Assembly: GCA_004335835.1 (NCBI GenBank)
Contig: RWJK01001821.1
Span: 378,879 to 442,878, forward strand
Reading direction: 5' to 3'
DNA: 64,000 nt
Source: Scenedesmus sp. ARA3
Taxonomy: Eukaryota > Chlorophyta > Chlorophyceae > Sphaeropleales > Scenedesmaceae
The translations under genes were made by a program, and so were the position numbers. The notes beneath the pieces are model-generated. The model was not told the origin of the DNA and did no database searches. It saw only the letters and a program-made list of their open reading frames with translations. Position 1 is the stretch's first letter; every line of letters begins with the position of its first letter. Positions 34,901 through 46,990 of this stretch are shown here, piece by piece.

Positions 34901-37900
34901 AGCTAGGCAGCAGCAGCATGCAAGCCAACAACAACCAGCAAGCTTGCCTTATAAGGCTGAGGCTTGCTTGCTACTGCAGCCTAACAGGTGGGGATATTGG
35001 CGTAAACTTGGTCAATTCAACTTGCAAGCTAATTACAGAGCTGCAAAGCGGTGCAAGACAAAGAAATCATTGTGGCATGCTTCACAATTTTATTTAAGTG
35101 TCTGCCCGTGCCGTCCAAGCAACAACCCAAAAGAGATTAATCTCAGTATTGCCACACGCTCAAGTTGCTCAGTCGTTTCAACACTTACCCCACCACTGAA
35201 TCGGTTGTGGGCCAGCCTCAGGAACCGTTCATGTGGCCATGCCCTTATGTCTGGAAGGTTGCCAGTCAAATGATTGTTGGAGAGGTCGACATCTATAAGG
35301 AGCCTGCCAGGAGCCACCATGTTGCCTGACTCAACTTTTGTGGTTGTGAACCATTCAGGCGGCACAGGGCCTGAAATGCCACACTGTAAGCCATACGGTT
35401 GGTACTGCTCACCACCTGCATACTGCCCAATGTTGATACGGTAGATATTTGCCAGGCCAAGCAGCAGAATGGGGGGCAAGCTGCCTGACATGCAGTAGTG
35501 CCTCGCCACCAATGTCTGCAGCTTGTTAAGAGCGCCAAGCTTGGCAGGTATTGTTCCACTGTATACTAACATGTCAAGATTCTCCAGGCTGTCTTTTAGC
35601 AACAGAATGGAGTTCATTATGTTTGGGGTAAGGGCAGGCAGAGCACCCTGAAGTTGTGCATTGGGAGGAACCTCCAGCGAAAGTCTAAATATAAGCTTCG
35701 TAATTTGGTAGGGACTCAGGGTACAGTTGACATGCCAACTGAGCTTGTAACCACGTTCGGATAGAATACGGAATCCTGCACGGATGCTATAGCTCGGTGT
35801 GCAGTTGGAGTAGATTGCTACCTCATCATCAGTTGAGCTCGGTGCCATCGACTTTAAGATGCTCTCCAGAGCACGCTGCTGTGATACCTTGTAGTAATCC
35901 ACAAACGCAACTTTGTCTAATTCTCCTGGGATTGTAAATCTGGAGTCACAGAGCTGCACAATGGATCCTGCAATTACTCAGTACGTGCCGGAGCCAAGAC
36001 ACGTTAATCATGCTCTTGATTGGAGTGCTGCATATTGAGCATTATGAGGTTCACAAGTAAAACACATGACACCTTGCGATTGTTGCAATGCACGCACAAG
36101 GTTGCAATGTACATTGTTGGAGCTTGTAACATGTTAAGTGGCATCTGTGCAGCAGTTTGCAACAAAAAAAACAAGCTGATCATGAAACATGTACTTATGG
36201 CCATATGCTGGCAGTAGTCATGCGGGTACCTGCCTACTTTGTCCTGTTGATGGGTTCTTACCGTGCTTTGCGCTGGCTTTGCATGCGCCATATGCTGCAG
36301 CACCATTAGCTTTCTAACGTGCCCCTTTCCAGAAAGAAGTATGCCTTCCCATGCAGCAGACATCTCACCTATTGGCAGGCTGTCAGTCACATTCACGTCT
36401 TTGTAGTGCAAGGTGATGCAGCCACACCTGGTTCCGCGCACTTTGCTGTGGTGCCAAGGTCACAGGTCACATTTGCAGCCGAGCCGCTTGCAGTGTATGT
36501 CAGGCATGTGAAGAAGGGCTTGACATTTGTGAAGCCATGTGTAACTTGCTCCACAGATTGCAGCACATCGCGGATGTCTGCTTCCGCCAACTTGCTGGCG
36601 AAGCTGATTGTCACATCCTGCAGCCTGCCAAACTTTCGCCAGTTTCGTTGGATAAACTCCCGCAAAGAAACGCCAGACCAGCTCACTACAAATGCCACTG
36701 TGTCAACCTCGACAACCTTGTACTTGTAGCACTCTGCCAATGTGTTGAGGGCAACAGATGCGTTGACAGGCTGAACAGCTCTCCTCTCCTGCTCCCACGG
36801 CTGAGTGTTCACGGTGGCCAACTTGCGCTGCTCTGTTGCAGTGCAGGTGATCCCGTACGTGTGCTCTGGCGTCTCCACACCCACAAGCAGTGTGGATGTT
36901 CATACATGCGTGGGGCGTTGTCAAATATACAGTAACGTGTGATGGTGTTCCCTGGCGGCTTTTATGCTTGCATAGCAGCCCGCCTGCGGCAAATGCCTGT
37001 TCCTCAAATTTACAACCTTAGAACGAATACTCTACCACAGGCAATGATTGCCGCAGGCCACCAGGACAAGCTGAGATGCCACATGATGTGCTGCCCGTGC
37101 AGCAGCTGCTCACCTCCGATGCCCATCTGTATCCTGAACAGGCCATCCGCTGTGACACCCGGCTGAGATTTAAGTGTGGACAGTCCCTTACCCCAGCTGT
37201 TGCAGCGCAGGCGGGTGCCACCACATTACACAGGCACAATTAGTCAGCAACATGACATGAATGCCTGTACATGTGCTGCCAGGTACTGTCAGCAAAAACA
37301 GCCACCACGAGGGTTATATGACCACATTGCTGCCGTGAGTGCCATGCCATAGCAATGGCGTGTCGTCATCGCACCGGTGTCACGACGCCGGAACACAGAG
37401 CAGCTGCTTTCCTGCACATGCTATCGTGGTGTGCTTTGGTGACCTGCTATGCATTGCTTAGGCCCAACAACTTCAGCACCAGCGGCATCCACCCCATCAC
37501 TCACATCGCATGTTCAGTTGGGGCTGCAAAGTAGCTAAGAGCGTGTTCATGCAGCGCACCTGTTCATGGCAGTCCATGTGTAATTGTCGTTGTCATAGCT
37601 GCAAGCACACAGACACACGGGCAGGCTGTGTGAGTAAGCAGCACGTGGCACTCGTCGCAACCAGTAGCTTGAAGTGCTGGCAGGCTCTGCCGCTGCGTCG
37701 AATGCTGCAAGCATGACTGTCTTTACTGAAAGAAGTGAATTCACGCCCCTTCTGCCTGCCTGCCTGTCCCTGTAGCAGGCGCTGTAACAGGCTGCAGCTG
37801 CCTAGCATTGTAAGACAACCTCAGGTGTTGGATTTGAGCAGCACTCACCCCACAAGCACGACAGCATGCGCAAAGGCTGGCCTAGCTGTGAGGTTCCTCT

Positions 37901-40611
37901 GGTATGGGGGCAACTGCTCGCTGGTGCGGAGCTTGGCAGAGCTATTGAACTGCACTTGAAAGTCATCCTGTGGCAGCAGGCATGAGCATTCATGGCTGGA
38001 AGATACATGGATGCTGCTTTCAGCTGCATATGTCCATCTGCTCACTCAAACAGCTGCACCCTGACTGATATTGCTGGAATAAGTATAACATGCGACGTAA
38101 CTGCTGCTGGCGACAATGCCGGCAATAACTGACACACGTTGTTTGCAAAGCGTGCTTGTGTCGAGGGTGCTGGCAGGCAAGATTGCGGCTGCACAGATGT
38201 GATGAGTGCACAGCAAAACTGGAGTGATGCTGCTGCCGGCCACGCTGACTAGCTATGAATCCTGTGACGATTGGGCGCGCTTGCTACTCATTTCAAAAGG
38301 CAAAATCTCACATATATGATGATTCTTGATATGACAGCGCCATGCGCACGGATGTGCTCCTGCACAGGTGACAGCCACAGCGCAACATACCAGCTAGTTG
38401 TCGACAAACGAAGCACGGCAAATTCAAAGTTGACCTGAGACCTGGGCGCTGCTGCCAATGGCAGCACCAGCGGAGCTGGTGGCAGATTGAAAGGGTCGGG
38501 GAGGCTGCTGCTGCTACTGCTGCTGTCAATGCTGCTGTTGCAAGCAGAATTGCACTTCAGATGGCAAGCATATGCATTGAGCATTCTAGGCGTCCAACAA
38601 GCAGGCTGCTGTGCTCATGTACGTACATGCAGTTTTTGCAGGTTTCTCCTGCGTTGGTCTTTCAACCTACTTGTATCTCCACGAAGGAGCTCATCGACTT
38701 GTAGGTGCAATTTATCCACGGCTCAGCTCTGGTGATCTTGCTTCCCAGATGACCCTTGCATTTGCCTGCAGCTGCTATTTCCAGTGCTTGTGCGCACAGT
38801 GGCCGCCAGCCAGTGAACCCCGACTCCGTTTTCAACAACGAGTCCGAGGTTGCAAGGCAGCTGGAGGGGTGCACTAGCTCTGGTGTCTGGTCTAACTGTG
38901 CAGAACGAATGACACGAGAGGCAGGCAGGTTTAAGTTGCAGTGTGTGGTCAGAAGCAGGAAGTCAAGCAGGCCATGTCAAAGTATGGCAAGCATTTAGTC
39001 AGCTGGGTCAACAAGCATTACCGTGGTGCTGCCCATAGACAATCTGGAAGCGTTTTTGCTCAGGTTTCAGCATTGCACGCGGCTGCTGATCGCTGATTGC
39101 TGCCCAAGTCACACAGCCACCTCCTTGCTGTGTGCCATCTCTCAGGCTGCTGTCGCAGCAGAAGGCGCTAGTTGGGCATCCATGGTTGCTGCTGCTGCAA
39201 TGCTGACGAAAACTCACAATGTACTTTAATGCATCAGGGATGTCCCAGCCGGTCTGCAGGTTTGGCAGCACACAATATTGTCTGGCAGTTGAGGTCGTTA
39301 CATGGCCAAACACATTAACATGGCTGTTGTGTTGCGATACACATTGCTGTCGACCAGGCGCTTGCCGGATACAGACCAGGCCGTGCGCTGCCCAAAGAGC
39401 ACGGGTTTGATGGAAATGGAAGTATCCCGCAAGTCCTCTCTGAATTCGCGCATGCCGGTATGATGTTGCTGGCACATGTTTGCTGTTGTTGCTGGACTAC
39501 AAGAAGGCGGCTGTGGCACTGGGCACACGAGCAGCGATGCTGCTGCTGCAGGGGTTCACCAGTCTTACCTTGCAGCTCCTTCCCTGCAAGCTGCAGTAGT
39601 ACAGCGAGCGAGCACTGATGTCCCATTTGCTGACAGACTCATTGAGAGCAGCAGCGATGGATATTTGCGTTGCTGCAGCAACAGCCTGGGCAACACAGGT
39701 AGAGCAGGAACCTGCAGGGCACGCAACACGTGCACAAGAGGTGGCAGCAGCCTCATTTAACATCTTCCAGCATTGCTGATGCCATATGCAGGTGTACCCT
39801 GTTGACGCTCTCTTGCAGATTTGGAAGCAGATGGGGCGACCGGGCATTGTGGCGGCAGAGCGGCATATTTACCTTGGTCCCTGATCTTTGGCAGGCGTCT
39901 GGTGCGGAACTTCGCTGGTGTGGTTGCCAGGATGTAGCTTGACAGCTGCAGCTGCACCATCTCTGTGTAGCTGCTGAAGCCTCCCCCGCCCAGGTTGTTG
40001 CTGTTGCCGCGGCCGCCACGGCCCCTGCCACCTGCAGCAGCAGCAGCAGCAGCAGCAGTGGCCGTAGCAGTGGCAGTAGCAGGGCGCCAGCAGAAGCACC
40101 AGCGGCAGCATTTTTGTTGGATGTGAAGTTTCCATCGCTTGTAGGAGCTGCCATCTGCTAGGCGTGCCACCACAGGTGCTCTTATTTGATGTTGCGTGCA
40201 CTGCATACATCACTCCACAGCCCAGCAGGCGCACCACTCAGGCGTGTCCAAGCCAGCCAGGAGTAACAGCAAGTGCATGCAAGTGCATGCAAGTTCTGTC
40301 GCACCAACTGCTGCTGGATGCTGCAAGATGTCCGGCTTACCTGACAGCTGCGCTGCAACAGCAAGCATGTCCTTAAACTGATCAAAGGTCTGCGCCACTG
40401 CCACCTCTCCTGCCCCCAGGCTCTCAGGCCCCACCAGTAGTCCCTGACCAGCCACGAGCCGGTGCGACGAGGAAACAGCAGTGTTCTGACCACTCTGCTG
40501 CTGCAGCTGCAGCGGGAAGTGTGATGGCCATGGCACCAGCAGCACTGCCGTCAGCAGTACTGCCACCCTCCTGGCTGCTGCTAGCAGGTTGAGCCCGGCA
40601 AGGTGCTGCAT
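31917..40611 (-). CDS. Large secreted plant-type LRR protein (model incomplete)
   Basis: An ATG at 40611 opens a signal peptide (LLAAARRVAVLLTAVLLVPW); that exon ends at 40341 and joins in phase to 40031-39873 and 39711-39569. Poorly resolved exons between 39.4 and 37.1 kb look coding (TGWDIPDALKYI, DDFQVQFNSSAKLRTSEQ). Better-supported later exons: one ending 36393 or nearby, 35967-35189, 34753 to about 34375, 34270-33553, 33402-32582 and 32291-31917. The N-terminal half has repeated Cys-containing ectodomain modules. The C-terminal half has plant-type LRRs (LTGSLPSIWSALTALQTLDL) and an internal LRR cap-like segment (DLAAWNSSD...CRLWKGVTCD). It ends after the LRRs with no transmembrane helix or kinase. 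Plausible roles are cell-wall or pericellular recognition. A stop at 34331 lies 60 bp before the next exon, so either a donor was missed or two genes are joined here. Confidence 0.6.
40031..40060 (-). repeat. CTG tract serving as acceptor pyrimidine tract in LRR gene
   Basis: On the coding strand a run of CTG immediately precedes CAG and the exon starting at 40031 (GRGRGGRGNSNN). Confidence 0.7.
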
Positions 40612-41445
40612 CAGGAGTCAGCCTGCAGCAGTAGAAGCAGCAGCAGCAGCAGCGGGCAGGCCACGTGTGTTCAGCCCTGCAGTGTTCCTGCAGTTGATCA
40701 TCTACAGTACTGCTTGGGGTTGATGTGTCACAGTTGGTACTGCTTTGGCACAAGGCAAGGAGACGTATTTGAGCCAGCCAGGTGGACAGACAAGCAGGCG
40801 TGCTGAAACCCTAGCACATACACGACCACCTATCCATTGTACGTGTTTATCTTCAACTGTATAGCTGCTGGCTGCGACAGTGCAGGCTTTCGGCGACAGG
40901 GGGCCGCTACTGCCCGCACCCTACCCAACGCTGCGATTCATGTGTGGTTCTTACTCGCTGAATGATACCGTAAGCTCAAGATATGCAAGAACTTCGCCTG
41001 TATTGCTGATCGGTAGCTCTTGCTGTCGACAGCACCGCTGAACAGGAGCTGTCGACTGCCTGAGAGCACAGCTTTCACCCTAACTTAATTTGACGCAAGT
41101 TACAGCTGAAATCATGATGATCAGTGTATTCTTCAGGGTGGCCTGAAAACGTAGTGCCGACGGGAACATCAAAGCGAACATGAACTTTCACGGAGCAGCC
41201 GAAATAAATCTTTCGGACAGAATATATACGCAGGAATACTACAAGACGTCTTCTAGTCTTCCTTAGAACCGCGAGGTTGCGTCACCCGGGGTAGGCTGAC
41301 ACCTGCTGACATCAGGCAAAGTGACTGTGCGGTCACTCCCGTGGCTGCCATGCCATGGGCATGCCATGCCCATGATGGGCAGCAGGGCATCCAGCCACAG
41401 TCAATGTAATAAAAACAGCACAGCACTGGATGTACACATCAGCGT
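40612..41445. promoter_or_regulatory. Upstream region of the LRR gene
   Basis: From about 40820 to 41290 the sequence is clearly more A/T-rich than its surroundings and holds AATATATAC at 41220-41228. It probably contains the minus-strand LRR promoter and 5' UTR. Start-site position is not determinable here. Confidence 0.4.
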
Positions 41446-41900
41446 TTACAACTCAACACATCCGACCAAACTTTGGGAGTGCCGGCACTCCCACTGCCAA
41501 ATCACACACCCAAAAGGTGCTGCAGTGCCAAAGCCTGCTGCTTCGTAACCAGTTGCACAGCTGTACAGCTGCAGCACATGTGGCAGCAGCATGATCAACA
41601 CCGCCTGGCACTCCACCATCAACAGTTCGGCGTACGCCTGAAAAAAAAAAACGGACGCAGCATGTTGGCGCTTGTTTGACTGGCGCTGTGGCTGGCTGTG
41701 ACCAGTCTTGGCAATATATATTGCCAAAATATACTTCCACAGCCTGGCCTTGGATGGCCAGCATTCGCCCCCACAGCTGCTGCCCACTGTCAACCTTGCA
41801 GGCCCGCTGGCATGCTGTGTCCTGGCAAAACGCTGTTACTGGCAGAACACCAAAGCCTGATACCCAAGGCATCTCTACTGTGCAGCGCATATGTGCCACG
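41446..41900 (-). CDS. Possible short or partial gene, unrecognised
   Basis: A minus-strand open stretch (VDSGQQLWGRMLAIQGQAVEVYFGN, about 41800-41725) is followed by an intron-like segment ending in an 11-12 nt T run plus CAG (plus-strand A run at 41641-41652). An open exon follows (AYAELLMVECQAVLIMLLPH) that reads to a stop at 41446, overlapping TGTAA. Composition resembles exons and the acceptor is strong. No family is recognised and no start is evident, so this could be a relic. Confidence 0.3.
41475..41492. repeat. Perfect 18-bp palindrome
   Basis: GGGAGTGCCGGCACTCCC. It lies within the candidate exon at 41446-41640, so it may be chance. Confidence 0.6.
41708..41727. repeat. Perfect 20-bp A/T-centred palindrome
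   Basis: TTGGCAATATATATTGCCAA, which could form a hairpin in either transcript. Confidence 0.7.
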
Positions 41901-41999
41901 ATTTATCCGACAGCATGCTGGCTGCAGGTCAGTGCTTGACTAGTCAAAGCAGTACATCTCATAATAACATAGCGAGGCAGCTCGACAATGCAAGCTCTG

Positions 42000-44900
42000 A
42001 TCAGACAGACATCTAGATCTAAGCGAGACCCACCACATATGCAGTTGCTAGCAAATTTGCTTTAAAGCTGGCCAAGCTTGACAGCTACTGGCAAACTCGG
42101 CAGATTGCGGCGGCCTAACAGCCAAGTTAGCAGCTGCCAGCAGCCTGCATACCGCGGTATGTATGAGACCGGCAAGCAGGACTGGCACCCATAACACATC
42201 ACAGTTGGACCCACACATCAGATGAAGCAGGCCATGTATAACAAACCAGAGCCATTGCCTCATGCTGTGTGCCGCCACTGCACGCCAGCAGTTGAATATT
42301 CAAAACCCATCCAAACCACAGACATGTGGCTGCGCACATTGACAAGCTGGGCTCACTGTTGTCGTTAAGCAGCAACGCTCGACAAGCATCCTAGCAAGCA
42401 TAACAGACGCAAACAGGTATGGCTAACATAGTGCCAGCATCTTCCATAGCCTGACAATGCAGCATCATGCTCCCGTGAAACAGGCTGATCCCATGACACC
42501 CAGAAGCATTCGGATGGTGCATGCAAGCAACATGAAAACTGCAACCACAACCAGCAAAGCCTCTCCATGATCGCAAGCACTCCTCATCACCATAACTGTT
42601 AACAATAACTACACCGTTCACGCCATAGCAACAACCACGCTCGCAAGCACTGTGGTAAACAATGTGGAGCATGGCAGTGTGTGTATGTGCAAGGTGACTG
42701 TGGCTACTACCTCTCTATGCTGTCATCCAGCGCTGACAGCTTCAGCACCACAACAAGCAAAAACACGAAATATAACTGCACTCAAGGTCGTTGTGACGTC
42801 CCAGATCCTAACAAACATGGCCATACTACAACTGACTGATACAAACAGCTCTGGTAATGAGTCGCAACAACCCTCGAACGCCTTATTCCCCACATACACA
42901 TCTGTACAGGCCCCTGACGCCACATACTACTCACCTCGTCCAACACAACACTACATGTAATCCAAACGCCTCAACACCTCTCTCCCGCTGGTGGCCAGTA
43001 CACAGCCTGTACACAACATCTGCAATGCTAACAGCCAACATACGTAGCTGCCTGGTTGGCCTATGCGGCTTTCAGCCAGCATTGAAACCAATCAGCATAG
43101 CTTGGCTCAGCATGCCGGTCATACCCGCATTGCACGGTCAGCGACAGCAGCAGGTAGCAGCGACACATAGATAGCAATCCAGACAACACACTGCGCCCTG
43201 GTGGCATGCAGCACGCGTCGCAGTCCATATGTATCTGTGAACCACAGATCTGCAACCAGCACAGCAGCAGCCAAATCCTTGATGTGCAAAGGTTGGGTTG
43301 GGTGCAGCAGCCTGCAACAACACTACATGCTCATGCCGCTCCACACCAACCACAAGCAGCATGCACACTCAAAGCTAAGTCACAAACAAGCTCAGCCACG
43401 GCTGATCGTAGCATGGCAGAACACTGCAACAGGCATGGCCGAGAACTTCACACAAGCTTTATTCCAGCACCTCGGTGCTGGCCGTATCACATGCAACTAC
43501 TTGCACTAATGCAGCCAAACCAGCAGCATGCAGATTCTGCTGCCAAGGCAACTGTAGCAGAAACAGCAACCACAGCACAACAGCTGCAGCTGCCGCCATA
43601 TTACGTGCACATCCCCGCAAGCACATACACTCTGTGCTCCACCTTTTAATTGAGAGCGCTGAAGCACTCAGCACCGGCACGCGCAGTGCTGCTGCAATGC
43701 GGCTAGGTGTCCAGCCCCATGTGCACGCACACCACATAAACCTGACAAGCCAGAACACAGCCACGGCAGCAGGCAGAAAGATGCCCAGACTATGCAAAGC
43801 ACACACCCGCACTGCAATCCATACAAGTTCTCCCCTTTGTGCCGCCCCCAGGCAGCACACTACAAACCTGGTATGACAGCAAGCATCGGACTGCCACACA
43901 CCGACAAACAGCAAGACGACGCCAAGCACACCCTTTTGATGCCCAATAATACTGACACAGGACAGGGCACACAGCACGCCACAGCACGCTTTTGTTGATC
44001 CTCCATAACTCAAAGCTACCTATGGCACCTCGTGCGGTGCCACAGGCACCAGGTGCTGCCTGTAGATGACATGTAACAGATGCTAGCCTGCCGGCTGCAT
44101 ATGTTGCAGCTGGCGCATATGTTGTTTGCATCAACACATCACGAATGCTTCCACATGCCTGTGAGCTGCCAACCAAGGACATGAAAGCAAGCATGTGCAT
44201 ATCCACATGCGTATGCTATCACGCACATCCCAAGCACCGTCAGCACGTCACACCTGAGAAGCAAACACAGCCACGGTACACCGCACCGCAACGGCGCGGC
44301 GCCGCTCTGTTGTTTGTAAACATGCTAACACAGCAGCAGCCACCCAACTAAACTCTACCCGGCAAGCATTATTGTCCTAACTTCCTGCCTACATGACACC
44401 AGTTTGGGCCCGATGCACCATAGCATTAATCCCAGAGCGTAGGCCCACTAGACGTCCACTGTATAGCACAGCAATATGCTGTCCATCGACAGCGTCGTGC
44501 GCAAATCATGCCGCATATGTCACAGCAACAGCATTGCAAGCGCACACAGCAGGCATGTTGTGTATCACGCCTAGCTGCCCTCCACACAAAATGCGCAGCA
44601 GCAACCATCACGCAGGTACAAACTGCACAACACATCAGCATGCAGCTGACGTGTTGCCCATCTGGCAAGTGACTCAGCAAAGCCACCTCCAACACTTGCT
44701 GCTCTGTAGCAATGGCAGAGCCGCCTGCTCAATGCATGTGTACACTGTATGTCAGCACCACACAGCACATCACGCCAGTGTCACCAGTATGCTCTGCATC
44801 CTAACACGATGAGTCAAGATCCTAACAAGATGAGACAGGATCCTAACAAGATGAGTCAGGTCGCTCAAGCAACGGGGCCGTGTGAGGCAGAACACACACA

Positions 44901-46066
44901 GTGCACACCTCTACAGCAGCCTCGCATGTCGCACTCGTAAGCAAGCAGATACATATCAATGCTGGTGTCGCTATCACACAGTCCTGTGCCCATGTGCTGT
45001 TGGTATCGACAGCACATGTTGAGAACAGGTCACATGCATGTGCGTCAAGGATTCCCATCATCACGAGTTCAGCACATGAATGTGTCTATACCTCCGGCAA
45101 TTTGTGCTTTGCCGGAAGCAGACAAACCTGCAAACAATGATAAGTCCACCCTTTCAGATACCAGCACCAGCTGCTGCGCCTGCATGGCACCCAGGGTGCA
45201 CCGGCAAGCCATGGCACAACTCACAGCCACACAAATCATTCCGCAATCCTGCAATTGCTGCACCCAAGATTACATGCACGCACGCGCGCCACCAAACCCT
45301 AGAGATGGTGGGTGGCGCACACATCTGAGTACACCCTTTCAAGCACACACGCACCTCAGCACCTGCAGCCCACACTTGCACACTGCATCTCAAGGCGTGT
45401 AGCCAATGCAGCACGTGCGCGTGCATTTGCATACCATGATCGCACACCTGCAGCGCTCTGGTGCCCATCAGCTTGAAAATGGCAGCAAGCACACTACTGC
45501 CGGCTGATGTAGCTGCTCACCAATTCACAGCAGTACACTGCTCACAATGAACAGCCATAAGCTGGCAGATGGGCTGACAGAATGCTTTGCAGAAGCCAGC
45601 AGAGGCAGCAGGAGGCAGCAGGTGACCAGCCTGTGCACAGCCTCCGAATAGGGCTCCTGCCAAGTTTGCAGACATAAGCAATACTGCGTTCCCCAGGCGT
45701 CCACCCGCTGAAAGTCACACCTACGTCACCTGTCCTGCGCCTAATGTCAATGGCGTGAAGTTATGTACCTCAGCCAAAAGCCTGATGGGTTCCTACAGCT
45801 TCATCACACCACTTGCCGATCACATGAACCAGCGATGATCACAACAGCGTGCGCAAGCCTGCCAAAAACAGTGTGCGGCACCGCAGGCTAAAAGCAATGC
45901 CCAGCCACGCAGGCAATGGCATGCACCACCTCAGCCTTCCATGCCATATCACAGCAGATGGTGCTGCAGCAACACACCCGTAGATGCTCGCCCGCCTGGG
46001 CACAACACACATATACATAAGCGCTTGGAGTTGCGTAGCAGCCATCCATCCTGCCAGCCCCTGCCC
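42000..46066. other. Gene-poor region, C/A-rich on the plus strand
   Basis: About 4 kb with only short, unconvincing open frames. The composition (many ACACAGCA-type words on +, hence G/T-rich on -) is that of introns and UTRs transcribed leftward in this window, so it may be transcribed from the minus strand downstream of the paralogue at 46067. No RNA gene or transposon ends were recognised. Confidence 0.5.
44801..44862 (+). repeat. 21-bp tandem repeat, about 2.9 copies
   Basis: Units of TCCTAACAAGATGAGTCAGGA type. The unit length is a multiple of three (frame DPNKMSQ), but no supported gene contains it. Confidence 0.8.
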
Positions 46067-46990
46067 TCACGCCGCCAGCAGCAGGCCTGGCAGCTCCTCA
46101 GCAGGCAGCAGCATCACGGGAGGACGCCGGCGCGCAGGCGCGTTGGGAGGGCAGCCGCAGCCAGCGCCATAGCCTGATGAAGCTGCAGGAGTGGACTCTT
46201 GCCCCTGGTCCCAGGTGGTGGAGGTGCTGTTGCTGTCCAAGGTACTGCTTGTGGGGCAGGCGCCGCTGGCGCTTCTGCTGCAGGCGTCCACGCCACCCAG
46301 CAGCAGCAGGACGTTCATCACTGTGTCTGTGGTGGCAGCGGTGCTGCCTGCGCTCTGGCACGCCACGCCCTTCCCAGTGCTGCTGCCAGAGAGGCTGCTT
46401 GCGCTGTCATGTCCTGGCTCGTTATCATGCACGCCCCACGGATCACACGCTGCTGCTGTTGCTGCAGCTGCAGGCATGTTGCTGCTGCGGTGCAGTGAAG
46501 GGAACTGGCACAGGCTGGACTCCAGCTGGTGACTGTTGAAGAGGGTGGGGCTGTGCCAATCAACGGCAGCTTGCGTGCTTGTTGGGATGGCATACCAGCA
46601 TTGGGCTGCAGGCTGCATCAAGCACCCAGCAGGACCGGCGGCCTGCTGCAAGACTACGCACCCTGCGGAGGGGAAGACAGTAACAGCAATGTGTTGAAGC
46701 AGTTAAGCTGACAACGGTAGCAAGATGAAGACAAAGCTGATGGAGGAGAGACATCTACCGCTCTATGCATACAGCTCCACGCAAACAGCCTGCTGTATTA
46801 GAACGGACTTACACATCCGTCCGCAAACAGCCTGCTGTCTAAAGGCAGAGAGCAGCAGCATGCGATGCATGCAGTTCCGTCCAAGGAACACCAGCGCTCG
46901 TGCTACCTGTTCCTGCGCCAAGCACTCTGAAGTAGCAGATTACAATGATCTCAAAAGCGACGACTGGAACGTTCACCGACGATGAGCAGG
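46067..46990 (-). CDS. Tandem paralogue 1, unrecognised Ser/Ala-rich family (terminal exon)
   Basis: Terminal exon 46662-46067, 197 codons plus stop, entered in phase 1 from a probable exon ending at 46907 (FRVLGAGTG). It begins CVVLQQAAGPAGC, has CWYAIPTST, a Ser/Thr/Ala-rich middle, TDTVMNVLLLLGGVD, and the family tail CPPNAPARRRPPV-MLLPAEELPGLLLAA. I recognise no known domain. The hydrophobic LLLLGG and LLLAA segments are short. The gene 5' end probably lies near the more A/T-rich 47.0-47.4 kb. The start boundary given is approximate. Confidence 0.5.

Noticed and set aside
43459..44013. 184-codon minus-strand frame with hydrophobic stretches
   Set aside because: Cys/Val/Trp-rich translation typical of G/T-rich noncoding sequence; no splice or family support.
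44801..44862. Coding repeat MSQDPNK
   Set aside because: The 21-bp repeat is in frame for a short frame only; no surrounding gene is supported.
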